A stretch of 64,000 nt of DNA from Bactericera cockerelli (taxonomy: Eukaryota; Arthropoda; Insecta; Hemiptera; Triozidae), in assembly GCA_024516035.1 (NCBI GenBank), contig JAMCCL010000016.1:188501-252500 (forward strand), written 5' to 3'. Both the position numbers and the translations under genes were made by a program. This document shows, one piece after another, positions 32,332 to 44,484 of this stretch (position 1 is its first letter; every line of letters begins with the position of its first letter). The notes beneath the pieces are model-generated. The model ran no database searches, was not told the origin of the DNA, and saw only the letters and a list, made by a program, of their open reading frames with translations.

Positions 32332-33651
32332 TTGTGTATCATCTTGGATAAGAGAGACCATGAAAAACAAGTAGTAAAAAATATCATAGAGAGGAAATCA
32401 ATATCTAAAGAGGCAATGGAGCAAATTAAAATGATGTCAGGTATGCCGGTAGTTCTCAAGAACAAATGCAGTATGATAACTTCCAATGAAATGCAACCTG
32501 TTGCTGAAGAAGGAAGCGACAGTTTATGCCTTCTACACTTAAATTCAGAAGATGAAAATGAGAGAACTGTCAAAATAGAAGACCTTTTCAATTCACTGAA
32601 AGAAACTAGGAAACTGTTGGAGAAAAACGAATATGAAGGTGATGTTGACCTATATGTTGCTACAACATGCAATATTGATATCAAAATCTTGAGAAAACTT
32701 CTTGAGTGCACTTTTAAATCGTCAAGATTTAAAATAACCATACTAATAAGAGGAGAATCTTCCTTTGCTGGAGCTTTGAAGAAAAACGATAGCAGCCAAT
32801 TTTTTATACAAACAAGAAAATCAACTCCTAGGAATGGTATCAATAAAAAAGTCATAAATATTATCCTCCCAGAAGATAAAAAAGAAGAATATGACAATGT
32901 CATCAAGAAAATGAAAAAAGAGGTGAACATTCATGATCTAGGTATCGAATTCAAAGGTATTGAAAAAACAAAAAAAGGAAACGTTAGAATCCTGTTGGAA
33001 GAAAAAATCCCAGAATCTTCTCAAAGTCTCCAACTCAAAATAAATGAATGTATTGGAGATTTGGGTAAGGCTATTGGCGAAGCTGAGACACAGAAATTAA
33101 TTATCAGAGACATTGACTCAGACACAACAGAAGATGAGGTATTAATGGAAATCAAGAGCAAACTTAACATACATAATGAGGATAACCGAGTTAACATTCA
33201 AAGACTTAAAAAAAACTCGAAGGGAAGTAATAAAACAGCCATAATAGAAGTAAAACAATTGGATGCGAATAAATTACTTGAACTCCGAACAATTAGGATA
33301 GGATGGATGACTTGCAGGGTAGATGAATACATTGTACCCACCCGCTGCTTCAAGTGTAACAAATATGGCCACAAGTCTTTCCAATGTAAAGAAGAAGAGG
33401 ACTGCAAAGAGCTATGTTTTAAATGCAACGCTAAAGGACACCATATGTCTAATTGCCAGAATGATGCATACTGTGGTACATGTGAAAAAAAGGGCCATTC
33501 AGGGGGAACCATGCTATGCGAAGTATACAAAAGACTCGTTATAGAAGAACGCAAAAAACGAAACCAGAAATACACAAGAACCAATTCGACGGCGACAACT
33601 AATGACAACTTTAGACAACAAGTAAATGCCATAGAACACGAAAATGAATAA
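32332..33651 (+). CDS. R1-like ORF1, gag-like protein with three CCHC knuckles
   Basis: 439 codons open. The first ATG in frame is 32416 (EAMEQIKMM), while the frame is open from about 32296, so the original start may be lost. A charged, helical N-terminus is followed by a middle segment (IRDIDSDTTEDEVLMEI, RIGWMTCRVDEYIVPTRC) and three zinc knuckles: CFKCNKYGHKSFQC, CFKCNAKGHHMSNC and CGTCEKKGH. Such proteins bind the element RNA and form the ribonucleoprotein. The stop overlaps the ORF2 start (ATGAATAA, 33644-33651), which suggests translational coupling. No internal break is seen. Confidence 0.88.
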   Translation: MCIILDKRDHEKQVVKNIIERKSISKEAMEQIKMMSGMPVVLKNKCSMITSNEMQPVAEEGSDSLCLLHLNSEDENERTVKIEDLFNSLKETRKLLEKNEYEGDVDLYVATTCNIDIKILRKLLECTFKSSRFKITILIRGESSFAGALKKNDSSQFFIQTRKSTPRNGINKKVINIILPEDKKEEYDNVIKKMKKEVNIHDLGIEFKGIEKTKKGNVRILLEEKIPESSQSLQLKINECIGDLGKAIGEAETQKLIIRDIDSDTTEDEVLMEIKSKLNIHNEDNRVNIQRLKKNSKGSNKTAIIEVKQLDANKLLELRTIRIGWMTCRVDEYIVPTRCFKCNKYGHKSFQCKEEEDCKELCFKCNAKGHHMSNCQNDAYCGTCEKKGHSGGTMLCEVYKRLVIEERKKRNQKYTRTNSTATTNDNFRQQVNAIEHENE

Positions 33652-35251
33652 AATCAACTTTACACAAATAAACGTAGATCGATGTAAAAACGCTCATCAT
33701 ATTTTACAAAAGTTTATACAAGAAACTGAATGCGATATAGTTCTCATATCGGAACCTAACAAAAAAATATCAAAAGAAAAAGGTTATCTAATGGATTTGG
33801 ACGAAAACGCAGCTATTATTATTGTGAACAGAACAATAAAAATTGAAAGTGTAAGAAGGAAAAACGGCTATGTATGTCTTATAATAGAGAACATGATGAT
33901 AGTAAGTGTGTACATCTCACCAAATATAGAACTTGAGACTGCTAACACTATATTATGCAGTATAAGTGAAGATATTAGAGGGTGGAAAAATAATTTAATA
34001 ATAGGAGGAGACTTTAATGCCAAGTCTCAAACATGGGGCAGTAAAATAACAGATCGAAGGGGAGATATGATGATGGAATGGCTAGGTTCTGAAGATCTTT
34101 ACGTCGTCAACGACGGCAGGATACCGACTTTTGTCAGAAACAACCAATTTTCGTTCATTGACCTTACCATAGGATCGGCGGCCACCATACATAAAATTCA
34201 CAAGTGGAAAGTACATGATGAACAGACATCTCTCAGCCTCCATCGGTACCTAACTTTTAATGTCGAGGAAATAAACCAAGATTACTACCCCACTGTACTT
34301 AATAAAAAACAAAAGGGTTGGAAATATAAAGAAGAATTAGCGCCTGCTTTGCGCGACAAAGTTGAAGAACTCTGCAATCTAATACATCCAAAGGATGCTA
34401 ATAGTTTGTTAAATATTATAAGACATGCATGTAATCAAATATTACCCAAAAAGATGGAGGGAGATACCAAAAGAAAGGCTGTGTATTGGTGGAACAACAA
34501 CATAAAAGAACTGAGGAAAACATGTATAAAGAAGAGGAGGATTATGACAAGAATGAGGAGAAACAGTGGTTCAATAGAATACGGGATAGTTCAAAGAGAG
34601 TACAAAGAGGCAAAGAAAAGACTAAATAAAGAAATAAACTCTGCTAGGGATAAATGCTGGGAGAATGTCATTGAAGACGTTGAAAAAGACACATGGGGCC
34701 TTGGTTACAGAATTGTGACTAAAAAGCTATGCACAACGCCACTAAAATTCACACAAGAACTTGAAAATAAAATTTTAGACGGATTATTTCCTAGTAAAGA
34801 TCGAACCATATGGACAGAGGAGACAGTAAACCCAAATGAAGTACCACTGTTTAGTATAGAGGAATTGATGGATGCCACGATGAAGGTAAAAAATAAAAAA
34901 GCCCCAGGACCTGACTGTATCACTACCGAGATAATGAAAGAAGTAGTCAAAAGCTCACCCCTCACTATACTTGAAATATTTAATAATATTATCAAAAATG
35001 GAGAGTACCCGGATATATGGAAAATAGCCAGAGTCTCACTGCTGCCAAAACCCGGAAAACCGGATTTCCAACCCTCATCATACAGACCTCTATGTCTACT
35101 AGATACTTTTGGAAAACTTGTGGAAGCAATGCTTATCAAAAGATTAAACACGAGTCTAGGGACAACAGGACTATCTGAAAACCAATTCGGTTTTAGAGAA
35201 AAAAAAGTCCACTACACAAGCCGTACAAAAAGTATTAAGTATAGCTTTTAA
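33644..35251 (+). pseudogene. R1-like ORF2, first part: APE endonuclease and RT N-terminus
   Basis: Residues 1-220 are an AP-endonuclease-like domain (TQINVDRCKNAHHIL, ISEPNKK, IIGGDFNAKSQTWGS). Where the family has Ser-Asp-His this copy has SLHRY in TSLSLHRYLTF, so the catalytic Asp appears replaced. The linker and RT start follow (KNKKAPGPDCITTEIMKEV, WKIARVSLLPKPGKPDF, SSYRPLCLLDTFGKLVEAML, ENQFGFREK). An A-run at about 35201-35208 shifts the frame and the ORF ends at 35251. Confidence 0.9.
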
Positions 35252-35291
35252 TGAGCGGAAAAAGTCATTTAAATCCAGAAAACTTTGCCTG

Positions 35292-36008
35292 ATGACTACA
35301 GTTGACGTGAAAAACGCCTTTAATTCCGCTTCCTGGAGTAAAATAGTGAGTAAAATGAGAGAGAAAAAAATTCCACCATACCTGATAAGATGTTTTCAAA
35401 GCTATTTTACTAACAGGAAGCTCGTTTCACCCAACGGGATCATCAGGGAGATGACGGCAGGAGCCTGTCAAGGATCCGTCGTCGGGCCTTGGATGTGGAA
35501 CATCCTGTATGACGGACTCCTTCATATCGAAATGCCAGCCGGTGTTACCCTCGTAGCGTATGCCGACGATCTGGCCGTCATAACAGTTGCAAAAAACGAG
35601 TTAGAGTTACAGGATGCAACAAATACAGCACTCAGAAACGTTATTCGGTGGATGGCACTGACTGAGCTAGAAATAGCGCCAGAAAAAACGGAAGCTGTAC
35701 TCCTAATAGGTAGAAAAAAATGCGGCCCAATCACCATCACAGTGGCCGGAGTAGATATAGTACCTAAAAATTACATAAAATACTTAGGAGTTCACATAGA
35801 CAAAGGATTGACCTTTTCCGCTCACATTCAGGAGACATCAACGAAGGCCAACAAAAGATCAGCAGCGCTCATCAGAATATTGCCCCGGGTAAGAGGTGCA
35901 GGGTGGTTGAAAAGGAGAACACTGTACAGCGTGTTCGCCTCTACTATCCTCTACGCTGCGCCAGCATGGGGAATGGCCATGGAAATTAAAAATACAGGGA
36001 CCTGCTAA
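35292..36008 (+). pseudogene. R1-like ORF2, middle part: RT palm with YADD
   Basis: It continues the reverse transcriptase in the next frame: TTVDVKNAFNSASW, RKLVSPNGIIREMTAGACQG, the active site AYADDLAVI, then YLGVHIDKGLTFSAHI and FASTILYAAPAWGMAMEI. A second frameshift near 35990 ends it at 36008. Confidence 0.9.
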
Positions 36009-36031
36009 CTCGATCACAAAGAAAAATTGTA

Positions 36032-36634
36032 TTGAACGCAGCAAGAGCCTATAGAACAACATCAACCGAGGCTATACAGGTTATAGCAGGGATTATTCCT
36101 ATAGACATTGCCATAGACGAGAGAAGGAGAACTTTCCAGAAATCAAGGGAAGAAAGAGAGGAAGAAAAGAAAAAATCCACTATAACCTGGGATACAAGAT
36201 GGAAAAACGGGACCAAAGGCAGCTGGACAAGAACATTAATACCAGACATTGAACCATGGATCAGCCGAAAACACAGCGAATTATCATACCACCTGTCCCA
36301 GTTCCTCTCTGGACATGGCTGTTTTAATGCCTACCTCTGCCGATTTAAAATCAGGGACTCGCCAAAATGCCGATACTGCGAGGATGCTGATACAGTGGAA
36401 CACACGTTCTTCCATTGCCTACGATGGCAACAACGAAGAGAACAGCTGAATACAATAAATGCTGAGTCTTTAACAAAACACAATGTTGTACAAATCATGC
36501 TTAAATCTAAGGAAAAATGGCAACTCGTCCAATCTTTTGTTCACACGGTCCTGGAACAGAAAGAGAAGGATGAAAGAGCAGAGAAAGACCGACACTCACC
36601 TGGTACAAGAGTAACAAACACTCCTCTCCCATAA
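36032..36634 (+). pseudogene. R1-like ORF2, C-terminal part
   Basis: It encodes RAYRTTSTEAIQVIAGIIPI, then FLSGHGCFNAYLCRFKIRDS and the terminal zinc motif CRYCEDADTVEHTFFHC. It closely resembles the fragment at 781-1695, so both belong to related R1-like families. Confidence 0.9.
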
Positions 36635-37600
36635 CTTTGTCCTTCCCCTATCCCTCTAGAACAGTGCACAGTACCGTATGCATGACCGGGATATATTAAT
36701 GTATGTCTGTGTGAATATGATAACTCAAATATCATTGTGTAAATTATATAAACTATTATGTATATTTATTATGTAAAATTGTGATATGTGTATTATATTG
36801 TATATGATGTATGTCTTGTAAAAGTACGTATTATAATTATGTAATGTGTATAATTGTATATGGTGTGTATAATTGTAAATGGTATGTATATTATATATTA
36901 CCCGTATTAAACAAGCAAAAAAAAAAAAACTCTCCAACTTACTAAATTAAATCTATAACTACCTACGCATACATGAGTCACTTAAATTATTGTAAGTGCC
37001 AACTAGTCTAGATGTCTAGTGTCACATTTTTATTTTTACCATTGATGTAGGTGATTAATACGAGGTATGGACGTGGGAGGTGGCAGACCCCGCATCAATA
37101 CGCCGTTCTATTGTAACATACTTATGTAAGACCATGTACATGTAGATAATGTAGATAGAAAAACTGCCATTAAGGCTAGATAAATTGTACATTAAAAAAT
37201 AGTAGCTCCTAATTTGAAAAATAACATTGTTCGTATAGATTGTGACTGTAAGAGTGAAATCTATTTGTAAGACGGATATTATGATAACGCATATGTCTAC
37301 ATCATTTTCTCCCCTAAACCTAATCCTTTTCCAAACCTAAAATTCTTTTCATCCTTGAAAGCCGTCCTGATGAAATGCTCACGCGGTTCCAGGGCGATTT
37401 TCCTATACTGAGTGGTCATACGTCAGGGAGGTTTTAGTTGGTAGGTGCTGGTAAGAAAATTACCAGCAAGTCCAACATAACCTAGCGAGATCCGAAATGG
37501 GTGTGCAAGGGTGGATAACCACACTTGCAAGTCTATTTTGAGGTATCGTTAGGTAAACATGAGCTTTCCTACCTTGTTGTATGATTATCAGTTTAGTTTC

Positions 37601-37607
<7 letters not shown>
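36635..37607 (+). other. 3' UTR of the R1-like element
   Basis: Non-coding. It has a TGTATA-rich part (36690-36900), a 12-A run at 36917-36930 that could be an earlier tail, and a unique part up to the long A-run. Confidence 0.7.
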
Positions 37608-37635
<28 letters not shown>

Positions 37636-37640
<5 letters not shown>

Positions 37641-38004
37641 GGTACCAGTTGTGTAAGTTAATTAAGTCTTGTCTTGTGTTATTAAATGTAGAAGTCCAAT
37701 CATCGCCAGAGTAAATGATGCATGCATCGTCTGCATAGCAAAATACTAGGCCCTTGCTCATTTTTGGTAGATTATTAATATAAATATTGAAGAGGGCGGG
37801 GCCTAATATTGTTCCTTGAGGAATTAAGTAGCCTGGACAAGTGGTAGGGTCAGTCATGTGATTGTTCAGTTTTGTTATTTGTCGTCTATCCCTAAGGTAT
37901 GATTTGAACCATGTCAAAGTTTTTTGTCTAAGTCCTATGTCTGTTAGTCGATTTAGTAAGATGTCATGATTTATAGAGTCGTAGGCTTTCTGAATATCAA
38001 ACAC
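37636..38004 (-). pseudogene. Non-LTR element W, RT palm
   Basis: Minus-strand DIQKAYDSINHDILLNRL, WFKSYLRDRRQITKLN, GYLIPQGTILGPALFNIYIN and FCYADDACIIYSGDDW give RT motifs including the YADD active site. Upstream it is cut by the Family X insertion at 37997 and its preceding codons are at 40849-40955. Confidence 0.9.
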
Positions 38005-39222
38005 CTCGGCCGAGGTGTGAAGAACGCCTATACAAAGAAAGAGACACCCCGGCAGAGTGTAAGGTTACGGAAAACATAGTTCCCATGCATTTCATGTACT
38101 TTCAGCCAGATAAAAGTGCAACATGAATTTCAAAAATTGCGATTTTTATTGCAGAAATGGGCTCTACGTTGAAAAATAAGTTGATTTGACTCTTTGTTTG
38201 ACTTCCTAGGCCACCGGGAACCCTATTTTTGAGACCCCCGAACAATCGTGAAAGACATGAAAAGATTCATAATTTTTTTTTTTTTTTTTTTTCTGTTTTT
38301 TTTCATACGGATCCTTTGAGACCCGACTTCGTGTCTTTAACTTGGCACTGAAGATTAAGTGAGGTGTCAAAAGTGATCAAGATATAATGGAGATGAGCCC
38401 GGACCAAAAAAAAATTCTAAATTATAAGCGGGCGGCCCATTTGGGCGGCCTCGGGTTTTGGGAGCCCAAATCGGGAATTGAAGGATAATACTAATCTTAA
38501 GTGGTATCAAATGAAAGATCTTGATGAGCAGATACCAAATTTATTGATTTAATTCCTTCATCCGGTCCACTGGGTGGCACCTGGTGGCCTTTTCATTTTC
38601 TTTGGCGGGTAGGTACCTTCGAATCCTTAGCTTAGTGGTCATATCTTGGCCAATATGTATTTTTCGAGATGACCTCGCTCTCTCACTGCAAAATTTTAAT
38701 GTTTAAGTTTTCAAGTATTTATTTAGTTAGTTCATTTTCCATCCGTTTCTTTAGATGATAACTTTGTCTATTGGTAGCATGCTCGACCTGCCACCCAGTC
38801 AGCATGGGTTCGAATCCTGGCGGAGACGAAATTTTTTAGCTCTATATTTTCAATTTGGGCTTTACGTTGTTTTGTTTTTCCGATCTCTATATTTGATCTT
38901 CATGACGACCCCATTACCCTCGTGAGGTATTGATAAGGGACGTCACCACCGAGTTCTCTCCCGCTCATGGTTTTATCTACACCAAATTGTCTCCCGTCGC
39001 CGTCGCGTCGCTTGCATTTTTACCTGTGTTTATACCTACATAGTTTAGACTTAGCATAAAATTTATAATCGAAACACCTAGGAATCATTAATATAGACCT
39101 GAGGCATGGCCTTCTATGTATTTTTCCTAACCCTATGATAACCCCAAGGCATGGCCTATATATTTATATTTACCTAACCCTACTATAACCCTATATATTT
39201 ATATTTACCTAACCCTACTATA

Positions 39223-39640
39223 TTTCTCCACAAAATCATAATAACAAAATCTATGCACCTGATCTCCTCAGTGAAATTCAATTTAAAATTCCTGCAAGAA
39301 AAACAAGAAATCAAGTCACCTTTAATTTAAGAAAATGTAGCTCAAATATCACTGAATATGCAACAGTACATAGATGTGAAAAGTTGTGGAACCTGGCCGG
39401 TGGTGTTGGAGGTGTGGATATATTTTGCAATAATTCTACTAAAATACTACAATTATTAGAATCAGGCAATTTACCTTTTACCATTTAGTTTATTTAGCTT
39501 TTAGCTTGTAAGTTAGCATATAATTAGTTTTATATTAGTTGTAAGTTTTAATAATGTAATCCCGCGTTTTATAAAATGGACACGCAAGTTCGTAAATTCA
39601 ATTAAAAAAAAAAAAAAAAAAAAAAAAATAATAATAAATA
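39223..39640 (+). mobile_element. 5'-truncated non-LTR fragment with poly(A), inside RepA
   Basis: It interrupts the RepA word CTACTATAAACCCGAGG and ends in an A-run and ATAATAATAAATA. The frame 39228-39488 encodes the last 86 residues of an RT protein. Confidence 0.8.
39228..39488 (+). CDS. Non-LTR ORF2 C-terminal tail (fragment)
   Basis: An open 86-codon reading with DLLSEIQFKIPARKTRN, FNLRKCSSNITEYATVHRCE and LWNLAGGVGGVDIF, ending in TAG. It looks like the end of a Jockey/CR1-like ORF2, but I cannot assign it to W or Y with certainty. Confidence 0.55.
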   Translation, partial: PQNHNNKIYAPDLLSEIQFKIPARKTRNQVTFNLRKCSSNITEYATVHRCEKLWNLAGGVGGVDIFCNNSTKILQLLESGNLPFTI

Positions 39641-40307
39641 AACCCGAGGCATTGCCTTCTATGTATTATCCCTAACCCTACTTTATTCCTGAGGCATGGC
39701 CTTCTATGTATTTTAACTAACTCTACTATATACTGAAGGCATTGCCTTTCATTAGTTTCATTAGAGATTTTAAAGATTTCCTTATAAAAGGCCGATTCTT
39801 ATATAAATCATTTTCTTAAATACCTAATGTAAAAAAGCATGGTCTTATTTCCGGGAGAGATACTCGTGGTGACCCCTGCAACAAGCCGGAGAGAATTCGG
39901 GTAGGAAAAGCTCAACGGGAGAGAACTCAGTACCTCACCTTGATAAGATGATTACAAATTATTTTCTTTGGCATTTGTAAATCCAGGTGTTTTAGAGTCC
40001 CTCGTAGGAGGCTCCGAGGTCTATTTAGCATTGAAAGATAAACCTAATCATGTGGAGTATAGAATCAAAAGGTCTTGCATTGCAAGTTTATATATTATTT
40101 ACTCACTTTGGGGACTCAGGGGGCCAAATCTGTGATCCAAATACATATTGACCTTAGAAAAATTAAATACGTACTGCTAAAACTATATCTTAAAAAAATA
40201 AAGACAACTTGGTACATTCACATTTTCCCAGCTTATTTACTTTTGTTATTCATAATGTTTCATTAGTGTATGAACCTATATTTTCGTACAAAAAGAACTG
40301 ATATCCC

Positions 40308-40848
40308 CCCAAAAACACCACTTCGTGGTTAAAAAAAGAAGAACGCCTCACTCAAAAGAATGATTATTATAATTAGCTAAAAATAAATGATATCAAATTG
40401 AGAACACCTTACCATGTCTCTTTCTGTATCTCTGCACTCCTCTCTGAATTTATTCCTCTTATGTTTATCTTTCTTTATCCTTTCTAGGGGTCATCCCAAA
40501 CTTGATTTCTCTTTAAATTTACTTGTTGCACAGCAATAAAAAAGGCGGTCGCGGTGTAATTTTCTCGATTCAAATCAAATAAGTTCAGAAAATCATACTC
40601 CGACCGCCATTTTTTATTGCCGTGCAACAAGTAAATTTAAAGAGAAATCAAGTTTGGGATGACCCCTAGAAAGGATAAAGAAAGATAAACATAAGAGGAA
40701 TAAATTCAGAGAGGAGTGCAGAGATACAGAAAGAGACATGGTAAGGTGTTCTCAATTTGATATCATTTATTTTTAGCTAATTATAATAATCATTCTTTTG
40801 AGTGAGGCGTTCTTCTTTTTTTAACCACGAAGTGGTGTTTTTGGGGGA
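40308..40848. repeat. RepC palindrome of the 37997 copy
   Basis: Full-length RepC. It has the extra ATT in GATTATTATAATTAGC also found in the partial copy at 41605. Confidence 0.88.
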
Positions 40849-40955
40849 TCTAAAAATACTGCTATTATTTTTTTGTTTTTGTCTAGTTGGTCGTATAAGT
40901 GTGACGTTAGTTCAATAAGAGCATCCTCAGTACCGACACCTTTCCGAAATCCAAA
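40849..40955 (-). pseudogene. Element W RT fragment between two Family X ends
   Basis: Minus-strand FGFRKGVGTEDALIELTSHL and NKKIIAVFLD, RT codons that link the segment ending at 47348 to the one at 38004. An inverted copy lies at 41497-41604. Confidence 0.85.
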
Positions 40956-41496
40956 CCCCCCAAAAACACCACTTCGTGGTTAAAAAAAAGAAGAACGCCT
41001 CACTCAAAAGAATGATTATAATTAGCTAAAAATAAATGATATCAAATTGAGAACACCTTACCACCTTTCTTTCTACATCTCTGCACTCCTCTCTGAATTT
41101 ATTCCTCTTATGTTTATCTTTCTTTATCTTTTCTAGGGATCATCCCAAACTTGATTTCTCTTTAAATTTACTTGTTGCACGGCAATAAAAAATGGCGGTC
41201 GCGGTATGATTTTTCTGAACTTATTTGATTTGAAACGAGAAAATTACACAGCGACCGCCATTTTTTATTGCCGTGCAACAAGTAAATTTAAAGAGAAATC
41301 AAGTTTGGGATGATCCCTAGAAAAGATAAAGAAAGATAAACATAAGAGGAATAAATTCAGAGAGGAGTGCAGAGATGTAGAAAGAAAGGTGGTAAGGTGT
41401 TCTCAATTTGATATCATTTATTTTTAGCTAATTATAATCATTCTTTTGAGTGAGGCGTTCTTCTTTTTTTAACCACGAAGTGGTGTTTTTGGGGGG
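40956..41496. repeat. RepC palindrome at the centre of a larger inverted duplication
   Basis: Full RepC flanked on both sides by the same 107-bp piece of element W in opposite orientation. Confidence 0.88.
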
Positions 41497-41604
41497 TTTG
41501 GATTTCGGAAAGGTGTCGGTACTGAGGATGCTCTTATTGAACTAACGTCACACTTATACGACCAACTAGACAAAAACAAAAAAAATAATAGCAGTATTTT
41601 TAGA
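41497..41604 (+). repeat. Inverted duplicate of the element W RT fragment
   Basis: Complement of 40849-40955 with one extra A in the A-run. Confidence 0.88.
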
Positions 41605-42879
41605 TCCCCCCAAAAACACCACTTCGTGGTTAAAAAAAGAAGAACGCCTCACTCAAAAGAATGATTATTATAATTAGCTAAAAATAAATGATATCAAATT
41701 GAGAACACCTTACCTAAATAAGCTGGGAAAATGTAAATGTACCAAGTTGTCTTTTTTTTAAGATATAATTTTAGCAGTACGTATTTAATTTTTCTAAGGT
41801 CAATATGTATTTGGATCACAGATTTGGCCCCCTGAGTCCCCAAAGTGAGTAAATAATATATAAATTTGCAATGCAAGACCTTTTGATTCTATACTCCACA
41901 TGATTAGGTTTATCTTTCAATGCTAAATAGACCTCGGAGCCTCCTATGAGGGACACTAAAACACCTGGATTTACAAATGCCAAAGACATTAATTTGTAAT
42001 CACCTTATCAAGGTGAGGTAATGAGTTCTCTCCCGTTGACCTTTACTTACCCAAATTCTCTCCGGCTTCTTGCAGGGGTCACCACGAGTACCTCTCCCGG
42101 AAATAAGACCATGCTTTTTTACATTAGGTATTTAAGAAAATGAAAACTATAAAATTATCATTTTTATATAAGGATCGGCCCTTTATAAAGAAATCTTTAA
42201 AATCTCTAACTAATGAAAGGCAATGCCTTTAGTGTATAGTAGAGTTAGGTAAAATACATAGAAGGCCATGCCTCAGGAATATAGTAGGGTTAGGGATAAT
42301 ACATAGAAGGCAATGCCTCGGGTTTATAGTAGGGTTAGGTAAATATATAGAAGGCCATGCCTTGGGTTTATCATAGGGTTAGGTAAAATACATAGAAGGC
42401 CATGCCTCAGGTCTATATCAATGATTCCTAGGTATTTCGATTATAATTTTTATGCTAGGCCTAAACTATGTAGGTGTAAAATCAGGTAAAAATGCAAGCG
42501 ACGCGACGGGAGACAATTTGGTGTTGATAAAACCATGAGCAGGAGAGAACTCGGTGGTGACGTCCCTTATCAATACCTCACGAGGTATGAGTGTACCCCG
42601 CACATAATGGACAGAGAAAAAAAACTTCCCTGAAGGGGATCGAACCCAAGTCATCGTGCGTGCAAGCCTAGTATGCTACCCACTTGGCCAAAGTCACTAC
42701 TTTGTCACAACTTTTAGTGAGTAGCATCGACATTATGAGAGCTAATTCATCAAATTTTATCTCCATCCAACCATGATTGTCCTAAATCAATCTCGTAATG
42801 CCGCCACAGGTCATTTGGCCAATTCTGCAACTACTAAAATTTTCCTCACGAGGGTAATGGGGTCGTCATGAAGATCAAA
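41605..42879 (-). mobile_element. Family X, minus copy, 3' part (partial RepC and RepA)
   Basis: RepC is cut to about 110 bp (41605-41714). RepA follows to 42879 with its tRNA-like stretch (42620-42705: minus-strand TTGGCCAAGTGGGTAGCATA and GGGTTCGATCCCC). It shares the variant TACGTACTGC with the 37997 copy, where others have TACCTACTGC. It continues after the nested copy at 46453-47347. Confidence 0.8.
42620..42705 (-). repeat. tRNA-like module of RepA
   Basis: Minus strand: TGGCCAAGTGGG fits the A-box consensus and GGGTTCGATCCC fits the B box, about 45 bp apart. It recurs in the RepA copies, some with small deletions. Confidence 0.65.
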
Positions 42880-43653
42880 TCAAACACCTCGGCCGAGGTG
42901 TGAAGAACGCCTATACAAAGAAAGAGACAGCCCGGCAGAGTGTAAGGTTACGGAAAACATAGTTCCCATGCATTTCATGTACTTTCAGCCAGCGAAAAGT
43001 GCAACATGAATTTCAAAAATTGCAATTTTTATTGCAGAAATGGACTCTACGTTGAAAAATAAATTGATTTGACTTTTTGTTTGACTTCCTAGGCCAACGG
43101 GAACCCTATTTTCGAGACCCCCCAACAATCGTGAAAGACATGAAAAGATTCATAATTTTTTTTTTTTTTTTTTTTTTTCCGTTTTTTTTTTCATACGGAT
43201 CCTTTGAGACCCGACTTCGTGTCTTTAACTTGGCACTGAAGATTAAGTGAGGTGTCTAAAGTGATCAAGATATAATGGAGATGAGCCCGGACCAAAAAAA
43301 AATTCTAAATTATAAGCGGGCGGCCCATTTGGGCGGCCTCGGGTTTTGGGAGCCCAAATCGGGAATTGAAGGATAATACTAATCTTAAGTGGTATCAAAT
43401 GAAAGATCTTGATGAGCAGATACCAAATTTATTGATTTTATTCCTTCATCCGGTCCACTTGGTGGCACCTGGTGGCCTTTTCATTTTCTTTGGCGGGTAG
43501 GTACCTTCGAATCCTTAGCTTATTGGTCAGATCTTGGCCAGTATGTATTTTTCGAGATGACCTCGCTCTCTCACTGCAAAATTTTAATGTTTAAGTTTCC
43601 AAGTATTAATTTAGTTAGTTCATTTTCCGTCCGTTTCTTTAGAAGATAACTTT

Positions 43654-43717
43654 GTCTATTGGTAGCATGCTCGACCTGCCACCCAGTCAGCATGGGTTCG
43701 AATCCTGGCGGGGACGA
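43654..43717 (+). repeat. tRNA-Gly-like module of RepB
   Basis: Plus-strand example: GTCTATTGGTAGCATGCTCG, CCTGCCAC, then GGGTTCGAATCC. Confidence 0.6.
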
Positions 43718-44484
43718 AATTTTTTAGCTCTATATTTTCAATTTGGGCCTAACGTTGTTTTGTTTTTCCGATCTTTATATTTGATCTTCATGACGACCCC
43801 ATTACCCTCGCGAGGAAAATTTTAGTAGTTTCAGAATTGGCCAATGACCTGTGGCGGCATTACGAGATTGATTTTGGACAATCATGGTTGGATGGAGTTA
43901 AAATATGATGAATTAGCTCTCATAATGTCGATGCTACTCACAAAAAGTTGTGACAAAGTAGTGACTAGGCTTGCACGCACGATGACTTGGGTTCGATCCC
44001 CTTCAGGGATGTTTTTTTTTCTCTGTCCATTATGTCCGGGGTACACTCATACCTCGTGAGGTATTGATAAGCGACGTCACCACCGAGTTCTCTCCCGCTC
44101 ATGGTTTTATCAACACCAAATTGTCTCCCGTCGCGTAGCTTGAATTTTTACCTGATTTTATACCTACATAGTTTAGGCCTAGCTTAAAAATTATAATCGA
44201 AACACCTAGGAATCATTGATATAGACCTGAGGCATGGTCTTCTATGTATTTTTCCTAACCCTATGATAAACCCAAGGCATGGCCTTCTATATATTTACCT
44301 AACCCTACTATAAAGCCGAGGCATTGCCTTTTATGTATTATCCCTAACCCTACTATATTCCTGAGGCATGGCCTTCTATGTATTGTACCTAACTCTACCA
44401 TACACTGAGGGCATTGCCTTTCATTAGTTAGGGATTTTAAAGATTTCCTTATAAAAGGCCGATTCTTATATAAAAATGATAATT

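Larger units (their letters stand above)
32277..37635 (+). mobile_element. R1-like non-LTR retrotransposon, nearly full length
   Basis: AGTTTGGTACC flanks it (32266-32276 and 37636-37646). It has ORF1, then ORF2 overlapping by 8 bp, then a 3' UTR of about 960 bp and a long A-run (37608-37636). It interrupts the RT gene of element W, which reads on precisely when it is removed. ORF2 carries two frameshifts. ORF1 is open upstream of its first ATG to near the junction, so the 5' end is probably slightly truncated. Confidence 0.93.
37997..40848 (+). mobile_element. Family X element inserted in element W
   Basis: It starts TCAAACACC (37997), with RepB to about 38925, RepA (shortened) to 40307, and RepC 40308-40848 ending GGGGGA. 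Removing it joins GAATA to TCTAAAAATAC and restores the W reading frame, so insertion is at an A/T step with no more than a 2-bp AT duplication. It carries a truncated retrotransposon at 39223-39640. Confidence 0.85.
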
